The notes: a model not told the origin generated them from the sequence alone. Positions 6,932 through 14,563 are shown, numbered from the stretch's first letter. The stretch: DNA of 25,501 bases from Clostridia bacterium (GCA_021205485.1 JAJPXK010000213.1:1-25501), one strand, 5' to 3'. Numbers and translations: made by a program.

Positions 6932-7726
6932 TCAGACAAAATAATTTAAAATTATCATCGCGGCGCCGAGGACGGTAAGAATTACTCCCGTCACGCGGCC
7001 TACCGTCTTGTTGTTCAGCTTATTTGCAAACTTTGCCGAAACAAGCGAGCCGAATGTGGCGACAGATATGCAGATTAAAAGCACGTTCCACCGCTCTAAA
7101 ATTATATCGGGGTGGATAAGCGCGTGGCACACAAAGGCGATAAGCGCCGTAAACGTCATAATAAAGGTGCTTGTGCCTACCGCCGTTTTAAGCTCGTAGC
7201 CTAAAAACGCCGTAAACACCACAAGCATCATCATTCCGCCGCCAGTGCCTACAAAACCCGTGCCGAAGCCTATCGTAAGGCCGAAAAACAGAGAAATTAT
7301 AATTTCTTTGACGCCGAGGCGGGCCTCCTTATCTGACAGGGATTTTTTTGTAGTGTCGGGCTTTACTATAAAGCGTATGCCTATGCACAGCGTGAGGAAT
7401 AGGGTAAATCCCCCTAAAACGACGTCGCCCGCGAGGTAGGCGACAAAACTTCCTAAAGCGCTCATCGGTATTATGCAGGCGAGCATAATCCAGCCGCGCT
7501 TCAAGTCTATCTTCTTGTTTTTGGCGTAGGTAGCCGTAGTAACGGCGGATCCTAAAATATCTGAAGCGAGCGCTATCGCCGTCGCCTGATATACGCCGTA
7601 CTCGCCCGCGAACGAAGGGCACAGCACAATAAGCACGGGAACCATCACCGTCGCCGCCGAAAGCCCCGCCATGCCAGTGCCTACTCCCGCGCCTAACGCG
7701 GCGACTACGTACCAAAAATATTCCAC
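6932..7726 (-). CDS. TauE/SafE family sulfite or anion exporter
   Basis: A 264-residue membrane protein of the TauE/SafE (PF01925, DUF81) family, with about eight hydrophobic segments in two halves. The repeated family signature appears as GTGMAGLSAATVMVPVL near the N-terminus and GTGFVGTGGGMMMLVV in the middle, the second followed by AVGTSTFIMTFTA. Members have been linked to export or uptake of sulfite, sulfoacetate, taurine-related compounds and other organic anions; the substrate cannot be read from the sequence. It has its own promoter with a palindrome at the presumed transcription start. AAGGTG lies about 13 nt before the ATG, a moderate ribosome binding site. It is convergent with the MATE gene and not in an operon with the aldolase upstream. 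Confidence 0.9.
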   Translation of the reverse strand: MEYFWYVVAALGAGVGTGMAGLSAATVMVPVLIVLCPSFAGEYGVYQATAIALASDILGSAVTTATYAKNKKIDLKRGWIMLACIIPMSALGSFVAYLAGDVVLGGFTLFLTLCIGIRFIVKPDTTKKSLSDKEARLGVKEIIISLFFGLTIGFGTGFVGTGGGMMMLVVFTAFLGYELKTAVGTSTFIMTFTALIAFVCHALIHPDIILERWNVLLICISVATFGSLVSAKFANKLNNKTVGRVTGVILTVLGAAMIILNYFV

Positions 7727-7742
7727 AAAACACCTTGAAACA

Positions 7743-7791
7743 CATAATTTAAATTATGATTATTATACTGCAAAGCCGCAGCGGTAGTCAA
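7743..7791 (-). promoter_or_regulatory. Promoter and palindromic operator of the TauE/SafE gene
   Basis: On the minus strand: TTGACT (7786-7791), an 18-nt spacer, TATAAT (7762-7767). Immediately downstream is the perfect 16-bp palindrome CATAATTTAAATTATG (7743-7758), which spans the expected transcription start. A dimeric repressor binding there would block initiation. The regulator is unknown. Confidence 0.7.
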
Positions 7792-7830
7792 ATAAAGAAT
7801 ACGGCGGATAAAATTGTAAATACATAGCCG

Positions 7831-7854
7831 AAAGGACGGCCGCCGCCGTCCTTT
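7831..7854. terminator. Hairpin downstream of the aldolase gene
   Basis: A 10-bp stem AAAGGACGGC/GCCGTCCTTT with a 4-nt loop, 4 nt past the aldolase stop on the minus strand. The T-run is stronger on the plus strand (CCTTTTTA) but is partly met on the minus strand by the T-rich end of the stem. Confidence 0.65.
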
Positions 7855-7857
7855 TTA

Positions 7858-8832
7858 TCAATCCACGCCTAAAATTTCCTGGATGAATTTTTCGTAATCG
7901 TTTCTTCCCGCCTTTAAAAAGTCTATCGCCGCGTAAGGGTGAACGTTTTGCAGACCCGTTAAAAGGTATGCGGTGTCGTAGCCCCAGGAAACAGTCTTTT
8001 TCAAGTCGTTCATATACTCGCGTATAAACTTTAAAACGGGCTCCATCTTGTATTTAGGATTCTTTAAAAACCCTAAAAGGGCTTCGGTATAGCAGTTGCC
8101 CGCTCCCCTTCCCATGCCGCAGATTGTGCCGTCTAAATAGTTTACGCCCTTGGCGCACGCCTCTATAGTGTTGGCGAAAGCGAGCTGCTGGTTGTTGTGA
8201 GCGTGTATGCCTATCTGCTTGTTGTACTTGTCGCCGAACTCCAGATACATATCGCAGATTCTTCTTATCTCCTCGGGATACAACGCCCCGAAGCTGTCCA
8301 CTATTACAATAATATCAACTGGCGACTGACCTACAATCTCTAACGCCTGCCGCAAATTATTTTCATTGGTCTTTGATATCGCCATAATATTGCAGCTTGT
8401 TTTATAGCCCATATTGTGGCAGTATTCTATCATCTCAACGGCGGAAGGTATCTGGTGTACGTATGTAGCTATGCGGTACAGATCTATTACGGAATCCTTT
8501 TTAGGGATAACCTCTTGCTTTAAGTCCACCCTGCCTACGTCAGACATTACGCTTATAAGCATATCCGTATTGTTTTCGCCGCCTATCGCGTCGCGGATAT
8601 CCTGTTCGTCGCAAAATTTCCACTTGCCGAATTTGTTCACGTCAAAAAGTTTTTTAGAAACTTTGTATCCGAACTCCATTATATCCACGCCCGCCGCGGC
8701 GTTGGCCTTGAACAGGGCCTTTACAAAATCGTCTGAAAAATAAAATGAATTAACAATACCGCCGTCGCGCAGCGTCGCATCAAGAATTTTCACGCTTTTT
8801 CTGAATGTATGAAGATTGCCGGGGTTCTCCAT
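7858..8832 (-). CDS. HMGL-like aldolase (DRE-TIM metallolyase family)
   Basis: A 324-residue TIM-barrel protein of the HMG-CoA lyase-like superfamily, related to 4-hydroxy-2-oxovalerate aldolase. Near the N-terminus LDATLRDGG (18-25) is the catalytic Arg-Asp motif, and HAHNN at 210-214 supplies the two metal-binding histidines; a GMGRGAGN loop follows. These enzymes cleave or form C-C bonds through an enolate on a divalent metal. The exact substrate is not evident, and no pathway partner is adjacent. A longer frame opens at 8916, but I chose the ATG at 8832: it has AGGAGGGAG just upstream and a promoter (8864-8892) that would exclude the earlier start. The C-terminal DmpG-type communication domain is absent, so it probably acts alone or in another pathway. 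Confidence 0.85.
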   Translation of the reverse strand: MENPGNLHTFRKSVKILDATLRDGGIVNSFYFSDDFVKALFKANAAAGVDIMEFGYKVSKKLFDVNKFGKWKFCDEQDIRDAIGGENNTDMLISVMSDVGRVDLKQEVIPKKDSVIDLYRIATYVHQIPSAVEMIEYCHNMGYKTSCNIMAISKTNENNLRQALEIVGQSPVDIIVIVDSFGALYPEEIRRICDMYLEFGDKYNKQIGIHAHNNQQLAFANTIEACAKGVNYLDGTICGMGRGAGNCYTEALLGFLKNPKYKMEPVLKFIREYMNDLKKTVSWGYDTAYLLTGLQNVHPYAAIDFLKAGRNDYEKFIQEILGVD

Positions 8833-8863
8833 AAACTCCCTCCTTCTGTGTAACAATATTTTA

Positions 8864-8892
8864 ATTTTAGCAGAAAAGCGTGTTTGTGTCAA
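8864..8892 (-). promoter_or_regulatory. Promoter of the HMGL-like aldolase gene
   Basis: TTGACA (8887-8892), a 17-nt spacer and TAAAAT (8864-8869) on the minus strand. It places the transcript start near 8857 and supports translation from the ATG at 8832. Confidence 0.8.
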
Positions 8893-8956
8893 TGCAAAAG
8901 GGCGGATATGACACAATTAAAGAACATATGCACAAGTTTTCAAAACTAAAAAGCAA

Positions 8957-8988
8957 CAAAAAAGGACGCCGCTGCAACCAAGGCGGCG
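8957..8988 (-). terminator. Terminator after the minus-strand HTH remnant
   Basis: On the minus strand a CGCCGC/GCGGCG stem (8967-8972/8983-8988, 10-nt loop) is followed by TCC and a T-run. It lies about 40 nt beyond the stop of the helix-turn-helix remnant and was probably its terminator. Confidence 0.65.
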
Positions 8989-9029
8989 ACGGTATTTAAA
9001 ATAATGATAGCCTGACGACAAAAAACGGC

Positions 9030-9218
9030 TCAAATCTGCCTGTCCGATTCGCCGGCGGCATTTTTAGAGCGCATTTCAGGTTCGTCAGTGCGTTCAAGCA
9101 GATAATCTATAGACACATTAAAATAATCGGCTATCATAATCAACGTATGATAATCGGCCTCCCGTTCGCCCGTTTCGTAACGGCTTATGGTATTCTGGCA
9201 AGAGTCTTTTTGGATTAT
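9030..9218 (-). pseudogene. Remnant of an XRE/Cro-type helix-turn-helix regulator (C-terminal part)
   Basis: On the minus strand an open frame reads from a stop at 9219-9221 to a TGA at 9030-9032. It includes QNTISRYETGEREADYHTLI and then MIADYFNVSIDYLLERTDEP, unmistakably the recognition helix and following helices of an XRE-family DNA-binding domain. The first helix and any start codon with a ribosome binding site are missing, and an in-frame stop cuts off the 5' side, so the gene is truncated. It keeps its own terminator at 8957-8988. The missing 5' part is replaced by the end of another HTH gene in the opposite orientation. Confidence 0.75.
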
Positions 9219-9283
9219 CTAAGGCGTTGTGCGACATATTAGAGTGTACGCCAAACGATTTATTTGAAGATTACCACAACTAA
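9191..9283 (+). pseudogene. C-terminal fragment of a second HTH regulator
   Basis: On the plus strand the frame ending in TAA at 9281-9283 encodes LSKALCDILECTPNDLFEDY, which matches the end of small Cro/C1-type regulators that typically finish with a CDxLxCTPxDLxE segment. No N-terminal domain precedes it; upstream the sequence belongs to the opposing HTH remnant. The boundary lies near 9200-9215. This looks like a rearrangement or deletion joining two regulator genes head-on. Confidence 0.6.
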
Positions 9284-9284
9284 A

Positions 9285-9317
9285 CAGCGGCGGAACGCAA
9301 AATGCGTTCCGCCGCTG
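9285..9317. terminator. Strong bidirectional hairpin
   Basis: A perfect 15-bp stem, CAGCGGCGGAACGCA at 9285-9299 paired with 9303-9317, loop AAA. It sits 4 nt beyond the hydrolase stop on the minus strand, where it is followed by TTTAGTT, and directly after the plus-strand HTH fragment. It probably ends the recG-hydrolase transcript. Confidence 0.8.
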
Positions 9318-9321
9318 ACAT

Positions 9322-10128
9322 TCAAAAACCTTTATTGTACAGAGTCTGCATTATTTCTTCGTAAATCTCTAAAATATCGCTTACGCCGCCCTCCGCTTCA
9401 CTTGCAAAGGGCTTTCTTTTTACATCCGTTTCGTCGCCGTGCGATATGCCCCGCTTTCCGTTGCCGCGCTTTACGCCTTTAAAGTCGCCCCACTCGGCGG
9501 AATATGTAGATACAAGGCCGTCATTGTCGCCCTCGAAGCGTTTTATCGCCTTATGCGGCAGCCACAGCGACGAACCCTTGTTTAGTACAAAGGCGTAGCT
9601 CTGGTAATATACCTTGTCGTTGTCGGGATTTTCAAGGTTGAACTTTTCCATCTCGCTCGCGCGGAAAGAGACGTAAACTTTATATACCTGCGGATGTTTG
9701 TCGCCTATTATCCGCATGCCTATATGCGTAAAAAAGGCAGATATTTTAAACGTCCATTTAGGGAACTTATCCATAGTTTTGCTACCTCGGTGAGGGGTGC
9801 CTATGGTGGTAAGGGAGGCCACTTTATCCGCCATGCCGAGCGAGGAGATAAGATACCTCGCCTCTAACCCGCCCTTGGAGTGCGCTATAATGTTCACCTT
9901 TTCGGCGGAAGTTTCCCTTAAAATTTCCTCTGTCCTGCCCTTTAAAAACAGGGCGTTATCCTCGGTAGTCGCCCCGCCTTCCTGGCAGCCGAAGTACACT
10001 TTACAGCCTGCTTTTTCAAAAAAGTCGGGTATTCTGCCCCAATATTTATTTTTTTTGCCGTCGCGGAAGCCGAACCCGTGCAAAAACAGTACGGGATATT
10101 TAAGCGGCGTATAATTTTCAGTCGTCAT
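9322..10128 (-). CDS. Lipase-like alpha/beta hydrolase
   Basis: A 268-residue alpha/beta hydrolase resembling bacterial triacylglycerol lipases and esterases. YPVLFLHGFGFRDG (11-24) is the oxyanion-hole region, IIAHSKGG holds the nucleophile Ser84 in a G/A-H-S-x-G elbow, GDNDGLVS suggests Asp203 as acid and GISHGDETD suggests His230 as base. There is no signal peptide, so it appears cytoplasmic. The ATG follows the recG stop with no gap (TGAATG), which points to translational coupling; the ribosome binding site is weak (AAGGACG 14 nt upstream). A strong hairpin follows the stop. The link to recG is probably only transcriptional. The substrate is unknown. Confidence 0.85.
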   Translation of the reverse strand: MTTENYTPLKYPVLFLHGFGFRDGKKNKYWGRIPDFFEKAGCKVYFGCQEGGATTEDNALFLKGRTEEILRETSAEKVNIIAHSKGGLEARYLISSLGMADKVASLTTIGTPHRGSKTMDKFPKWTFKISAFFTHIGMRIIGDKHPQVYKVYVSFRASEMEKFNLENPDNDKVYYQSYAFVLNKGSSLWLPHKAIKRFEGDNDGLVSTYSAEWGDFKGVKRGNGKRGISHGDETDVKRKPFASEAEGGVSDILEIYEEIMQTLYNKGF

Positions 10129-12135
10129 TCAGTTTAAAACCACGTCCTTCAAACTGTCGTATTTTTCCATCGCGAGTTTTTTAAGCAAAGTCACGTCGTA
10201 CGCGCCCGAAAAGGCCTCGTCGGCTATGGCCTTGGCTGTAAATATAACGCTCGCGGGAAATTTTAAATTCTTTATCTCGGTAAGCACCCTGCCGCTCTGG
10301 CGGGTGCCCATAAAGTCGCCGCTTCCCCTCATTTCAAGGTCGTATTCGGCGATTTTAAAGCCGTCTGAGTTGTTTTTGATTACGCTGAGCCGCTCCCTCG
10401 CCTGCGGCGTATCCGAACCTAAAAGCAAAAAGCAATAGCTCTTCTGCGAGCCCCTGCCTACCCTGCCGCGTAGCTGGTGCAACTGCGAAAGACCGAACAT
10501 TTCGGCGTTGTATATAACCATAACGGTGGCGTCGGGAACGTCTACGCCTACCTCTATTACCGTGGTAGACACAAGGCAGTCATATTTTTTCGCCTTGAAG
10601 TCGGCCATAATCTGGTTCTTTTGTGCATCTTTCATTTTGCCGTGCAGAAGGGCGAGGCGTACCCCCCTCATTTTGAGCTTCAGTTCCTCGTAAAGTTCGG
10701 TGACGGACATCACGGTGCCCTCGTCGTCGCCCTCTATTTTAGGGCACACAAAATAAGACTGCCTGCCCTCTTTCGCCTGCCTCGCGATATACAAAAGCAT
10801 ATCGTCGTACTTGCTCGCGGGGATTATTGAAGTGGAAATTTCCTGCCTCGCCGCGGGTTTATCCTTTATTGTGCTTATATCCAAATCGCCGTAGAAGATG
10901 AGGGACAGAGTCCGGGGAATAGGCGTGGCCGACATTATAAGAACGTCGCAACCCTCGCCTTTTTCTGAAAGGGACGCCCTCTGCGCCACGCCGAAACGGT
11001 GTTGTTCGTCGCAGACTACAAAGGCGAGCCTGTCAAAGCCTACGTCCTTTTGTATGACGGCGTGCGTGCCGCAGACTATAGAGGCTGCGCCCGACTTCAA
11101 CGCGGCTTTTACAGCCTTCTTTTCGGCCGCGGTTGTCGAACCTGTCAGAAGGCAGACCTCAAAGTCGGGGAAATATTTTTGCAAAAGGGCAAAATTCTGC
11201 CTCGCGAGTACCTCGGTAGGGGCGATCATCGCCGCCTGGTAACCCGATTTAACCGCCATATATATGCCGGTCAACGCAACCGCGGTCTTGCCGCTGCCTA
11301 CGTCGCCCTGCAGAAGCCTGTTCATCTTTACGGGCGAATGAACGTCGTCGTAAATATCCCTTACGGCGGCCCTCTGCCCCGCGGTAAACTCAAAGGGGAA
11401 CCGCCTCATAAACCCCGCCGTCTCCCTCTCGGTTACCGTGTACGAATTAAGCCTTACAGTCTTTCCGTCGCCCTTTATGATTTTGAACGCCGAAATAAGC
11501 AGAAAGTACTCCTCTAACGCCACCCTCGAGGCCCCCTCGGTTATATCGTCCTGAGTTTCAGGTTTATGCACCTTGGAGTACGCCTCGGGCAGAGGCATAA
11601 GGCTGTATTTAGCCCTCAGGCCCGCGGGGATAACGCTGGACAACACTATTTTTTGCAGCCCCTGCCTTATCGCGTCGCGAACGACCTTTTGCGTCAACCC
11701 GCCCGAAAGGGGATAGACGGGTATTATGCCTTTAAGGTTTTTGTTGGAATCTGCAAGCTCGAAAGTAGGGTTTACCATGGTTACGCCCATGCCGTACTTG
11801 TTTTGCACCCTGCCGTAAAAAAGATAATCCGCCCGCTGCAATTTGGACGCCACATATGGCTGATTGAACCATATAGCCTCGAAGTAATTGTCGCCCTGGC
11901 GGCATACCGCCTTTACGTGAGGCCTGCGGGAATAATACCTGGACTCAACGCTTAAAACCTCGCACTGCACCAAAGCTATGCTGTTGTGGTAAAGCGAACT
12001 TATTTTTTGAGCCTTGGTTAAGTCGAGGTAATCCCGCGGGTACAGCCTTACCAATTCTTCAACGGAATGAATATTAAGTTTTGAAAAATCCTTTTCCCTT
12101 TTGTCGGAAATGAATTTTAAATCGGTAAGCCGCAT
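10129..12135 (-). CDS. recG: ATP-dependent DNA helicase RecG
   Basis: Superfamily 2 helicase that remodels stalled replication forks and branch-migrates Holliday junctions. The 668-residue length is normal for the family. The N-terminal wedge domain spans about residues 1-240, including an OB-fold section near 50-125. The helicase core carries Walker A GDVGSGKT at 277-284, the DEQH box at 376-379, MSATPIPRT motif III, and the RecG-typical QLHQLRGRVGRG and MRGSGDFMGTRQSG motifs near the end. The ATG has GAGG close upstream. The lipase-like gene is directly attached downstream. I found no clear promoter in the repeat-rich 320 nt upstream. Confidence 0.98.
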   Translation of the reverse strand: MRLTDLKFISDKREKDFSKLNIHSVEELVRLYPRDYLDLTKAQKISSLYHNSIALVQCEVLSVESRYYSRRPHVKAVCRQGDNYFEAIWFNQPYVASKLQRADYLFYGRVQNKYGMGVTMVNPTFELADSNKNLKGIIPVYPLSGGLTQKVVRDAIRQGLQKIVLSSVIPAGLRAKYSLMPLPEAYSKVHKPETQDDITEGASRVALEEYFLLISAFKIIKGDGKTVRLNSYTVTERETAGFMRRFPFEFTAGQRAAVRDIYDDVHSPVKMNRLLQGDVGSGKTAVALTGIYMAVKSGYQAAMIAPTEVLARQNFALLQKYFPDFEVCLLTGSTTAAEKKAVKAALKSGAASIVCGTHAVIQKDVGFDRLAFVVCDEQHRFGVAQRASLSEKGEGCDVLIMSATPIPRTLSLIFYGDLDISTIKDKPAARQEISTSIIPASKYDDMLLYIARQAKEGRQSYFVCPKIEGDDEGTVMSVTELYEELKLKMRGVRLALLHGKMKDAQKNQIMADFKAKKYDCLVSTTVIEVGVDVPDATVMVIYNAEMFGLSQLHQLRGRVGRGSQKSYCFLLLGSDTPQARERLSVIKNNSDGFKIAEYDLEMRGSGDFMGTRQSGRVLTEIKNLKFPASVIFTAKAIADEAFSGAYDVTLLKKLAMEKYDSLKDVVLN

Positions 12136-12455
12136 ATAAACCTCGCAGCGTTTTAGTTAATCGATTTGCAAACATAACATACCGCATTACAGCATTCCCC
12201 TTTGAGGAAAGGGGGAACCGCTTGCGGTGGTTGAGGTGTTATTTTATAGTAAACGTTATTATTTAAACAACTTGCGTGCCGACGTAGTGTTCGGGTCGCG
12301 GGTCCCCGCGGGATTGCCACGAGGGTAGACCTCTCGCAATGACGTATACTTTACGACCGTTGAAAAAGCCGTCAGCCGTATTATAGCATTCCCCTAAGGG
12401 GAAGGCAAGCAGTATATTGTTATCAGGCAATTAAAAAGTAAATTCGTAGGAAGGC
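12136..12455. repeat. Intergenic region with interspersed repeats
   Basis: No gene is seen between recG and the DUF134 gene. At about 12193-12240 is a relative of the GCTCCCCT-type repeat, ending in CCGCTTGCGGTGG. At about 12310-12348 is a GGATTGCCACGAGG ... CCTCTCGCAATGACG unit, an inverted repeat of a type widespread in bacterial intergenic DNA. A short AATCCCCTAAGGGG-like hairpin lies near 12387-12402 (CCCCTAAGGGG). It may serve as terminator for the DUF134 transcript; none of it is coding. Confidence 0.65.
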
Positions 12456-13223
12456 TCAGTGGTTGCCGCCGCAGCCGTGTTTGTCTTCGCCGCAGTGATG
12501 GCCGTCGCCGTGATGTTCATGATGGTCGCTATGAACGTCGGGAGTATTCTGCAATTCGTTTTTCAAAAAGGCGTTAACCTGCCCGTCGGCGTTGCCAGAA
12601 ACTCCGCCGTACAGTTTAATTCCCGCCTGAGCGAGGGCAACCTGCGCCCCTCCTCCTATGCCTCCGCAAATTAAAACGTCAACTTTAGAGGCGCTCAATA
12701 CTTCTACCAAAGCCCCGTGGCCCGTCGCGCTGGTGTCCACGATTTTACTATCTACAACTTTGCCGTCCTCGATGTCGTAAATTTTAATCTGCTCGCTGTG
12801 CCCGAAGTGTTGAAAAATTTCTCCGTTCTGGTAAGTAACCGCAATTCTCATAATATTGTCTCCTTTAACTAAATTATATTTTTCGGGTATTTCCCGTCTG
12901 AAACAATCTGACATAAAACACGACTTGTTGTCGCCGTTGCAGAGGCGGTATTCGCCGCCTCCTATTTTAAGCGGCAAACCTTCAACAATCATACTGGCGA
13001 TTTTTTTGCGGGCTTCGTCGTAAATTTTTTGAACCGTAGTGCGGGCTACCTGCATAAAAGAAGCGCATTGTTCCTGCGAAAAACCGCATTTATCTATAAG
13101 GCGTATACACTCGTACTCGTCAAAAGTAAGGGCAATAACTTCCCCGCACTCGTTTCCCGACGGATAAAAGACTGTTTCCCGAGGGAAACGGCATATCCGC
13201 CTGCATTTGGTAGGCCTTGGCAT
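12456..13223 (-). CDS. DUF134 DNA-binding domain fused to NifX/NifB-like domain
   Basis: A 255-residue two-domain protein. Residues ~1-95 match DUF134 (PF02001), a predicted DNA-binding domain: MPRPTKCRRICRFP at the start and a sigma-region-4-like helix-turn-helix in LTFDEYECIRLIDKCGFSQE and the following ARTTVQKIYDEAR. Residues 125-~230 match the dinitrogenase iron-molybdenum cofactor family (NifX/NifY/NafY, PF02579), with MRIAVTYQNGEIFQHFGHSE and ICGGIGGGAQ. The last ~25 residues are rich in His, with Cys, Asp and Glu, and look metal-binding. An in-frame ATG (codon 125) has its own strong ribosome binding site, so a separate C-terminal protein may also be made. The main start has GGAGGTGA. 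No nif genes are near, so a nitrogenase role is unlikely; metal-cluster or metal handling plus regulation is more plausible. Confidence 0.88.
   Translation of the reverse strand: MPRPTKCRRICRFPRETVFYPSGNECGEVIALTFDEYECIRLIDKCGFSQEQCASFMQVARTTVQKIYDEARKKIASMIVEGLPLKIGGGEYRLCNGDNKSCFMSDCFRREIPEKYNLVKGDNIMRIAVTYQNGEIFQHFGHSEQIKIYDIEDGKVVDSKIVDTSATGHGALVEVLSASKVDVLICGGIGGGAQVALAQAGIKLYGGVSGNADGQVNAFLKNELQNTPDVHSDHHEHHGDGHHCGEDKHGCGGNH
12849..12866 (-). promoter_or_regulatory. Internal ribosome binding site before the NifX-like half
   Basis: AAAGGAGA (12859-12866, minus strand) is 7 nt from the in-frame ATG at 12851. Translation from it would give a 131-residue NifX-like protein without the DUF134 domain. 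Either both forms are made, or this is the relic of a separate gene that became fused. Confidence 0.6.
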
Positions 13224-13242
13224 TTTTCACCTCCGTAACTTT

Positions 13243-13294
13243 ATTTTAACACGGTAAATGGCGTATGTCAATAATTATTTTTGACATATGCCAT
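13243..13294 (-). promoter_or_regulatory. Promoter and inverted-repeat operator of DUF134-NifX
   Basis: Minus strand: TTGACA (13266-13271), 17-nt spacer, TAAAAT (13243-13248). The -35 lies inside an inverted repeat with arms ATGGCGTATGTC (13258-13269) and GACATATGCCAT (13283-13294), 13 nt apart. The same arms, one base different, are found at the promoter of the chromate transporter pair (14529-14563). Confidence 0.8.
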
Positions 13295-13314
13295 TTATTT
13301 TTCATAAAACAAAC

Positions 13315-13890
13315 TTATATAAAAGCGTAAACGCCTGCGCCGAGCCCCGCCGAAATAATTATCAGAATAATCGGCGATAACGCCTTTTTTCTTATCGCCT
13401 TATATAAGGCGGCGACTGCCGCTATCGCGAAGAAAATTATTATGCTCGGCAAATCAGGCGAAAACGTGTCGCCTATAGAGGAAAACGAGAATAACTTTGA
13501 TAAAATATAGATAATCGCCGTAGCTATGATAAGCCCTGTGACGACGGGACGCAGCCCGTCTAAAAAGGCGTTCACAGGTTTATACTTTAACAGGTTTTTT
13601 ATAAGCGTCACAACAATCAGGATTATTATAAACGAAGGCAGAACAACGCCGAGCGTAGCTAAAAACGCGCCGAGTACGCCGCCCTGCGACGACCCTACAA
13701 AAGTGGCCAGATTGACGGCGATAGGCCCCGGAGTGGATTCGGCTACGGCTATGATATTGAGCATCGCCTCTTCGGAAAGCCAGCCGTAAGAGAGCATCTT
13801 TTCCTGTATGAGGGCTATCATTCCGTACCCGCCGCCGAAAGACAGGGCGCCTACTTCAAGGAAAATAAGAAAGAGCTGCAGGTAAATCAT
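13315..13890 (-). CDS. Chromate transporter family protein, second subunit
   Basis: A 191-residue CHR-domain (PF02417) membrane protein with about six helices. Near the N-terminus LSFGGGYGMIALIQE (residues 16-30) and AESTPGPIAVNLATFVG are the conserved CHR motifs. Single-domain CHR proteins usually work as a pair encoded side by side, as here. Known members export chromate, probably in exchange for another ion; other oxyanions are possible. Its ATG overlaps the stop of the upstream partner (ATGA), which indicates coupled translation. The two copies are similar but not identical, so they form a heterodimer-type pair rather than a recent duplication. Confidence 0.9.
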   Translation of the reverse strand: MIYLQLFLIFLEVGALSFGGGYGMIALIQEKMLSYGWLSEEAMLNIIAVAESTPGPIAVNLATFVGSSQGGVLGAFLATLGVVLPSFIIILIVVTLIKNLLKYKPVNAFLDGLRPVVTGLIIATAIIYILSKLFSFSSIGDTFSPDLPSIIIFFAIAAVAALYKAIRKKALSPIILIIISAGLGAGVYAFI

Positions 13891-14477
13891 TGCTTTTTCT
13901 CCCTGTTCTTACTGCGGATTACGCCTATGAAGTAGACAAACAGCCCTACGGCGCCGCCTATAAGTATATAAAACACGGCAGAAAAATTTACGGCGAATAC
14001 AGAAAACGCGACCATAACTACAACCGTCACCACAAGCAATATTATATCCAGCGGCTTCTTTTTAAGATTTTTAAGCATCTTAATCCCCGCGGACAATATC
14101 ATATAGACGACGCATACCTGTATGCCCTTAAAGGCGTAGGCTACGTAGGTAAGACTTAAAAAAGCGTCAAAGAATATGGATATTATATAAATAATTATAA
14201 ACGACGGTATACATACGGCTATCGTGGCGCACAGCGAGCCGAAAAAGCCTGCGACTTTATAGCCTATATATGTAGATGCGTTTATGGCGATAGGCCCCGG
14301 GGTAGACTCTGCTATAGCCACCATATCGGCAAATTCGTCCTTTTCTATCCACCCCTTTTTAGAGACGAACTCGTTTTCTAACAGGGCAAGCATGGCGTAC
14401 CCGCCGCCAAAGGTGAAAAGCCCTATCTTCATCATCGTAAAAAACAATTTTGCAAGCAATTTAACTTTTTCTTTCAT
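13887..14477 (-). CDS. Chromate transporter family protein, first subunit
   Basis: A 196-residue CHR-domain protein, partner of the gene at 13315-13890. It shows FTFGGGYAMLALLENEF (residues 21-37) and AESTPGPIAINASTYIGYKV, followed by several hydrophobic helices and a basic C-terminus. It is the first gene of a two-gene operon whose promoter (14514-14542) contains the operator shared with the DUF134-NifX gene. The ribosome binding site is weak (GAGAG about 12 nt before the ATG). Because the operator is shared with a putative metal-binding regulator, transport of a metal oxyanion such as chromate, molybdate or tungstate-like ions is a reasonable inference but is not proven. Confidence 0.9.
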   Translation of the reverse strand: MKEKVKLLAKLFFTMMKIGLFTFGGGYAMLALLENEFVSKKGWIEKDEFADMVAIAESTPGPIAINASTYIGYKVAGFFGSLCATIAVCIPSFIIIYIISIFFDAFLSLTYVAYAFKGIQVCVVYMILSAGIKMLKNLKKKPLDIILLVVTVVVMVAFSVFAVNFSAVFYILIGGAVGLFVYFIGVIRSKNREKKQ

Positions 14478-14513
14478 ATGTAAAATTCTCTCAATGTTTA
14501 TTGTTCGTATTTT

Positions 14514-14563
14514 ATTTTAATACGACAGATGGCATATGTCAAAAAAACTAAGACATACGCCAT
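14514..14563 (-). promoter_or_regulatory. Promoter and inverted-repeat operator of the chromate transporter pair
   Basis: Minus strand: TTGACA (14537-14542), 17-nt spacer, TAAAAT (14514-14519). Arms ATGGCATATGTC (14529-14540) and GACATACGCCAT (14552-14563) are 11 nt apart. Arm sequence, overlap with -35 and promoter spacing match those of the DUF134-NifX promoter. Confidence 0.8.

Noticed and set aside
8833..8916. Upstream extension of the aldolase gene
   Set aside because: It would start before the promoter at 8864-8892 and adds residues unlike the family; the ATG at 8832 has a strong ribosome binding site.
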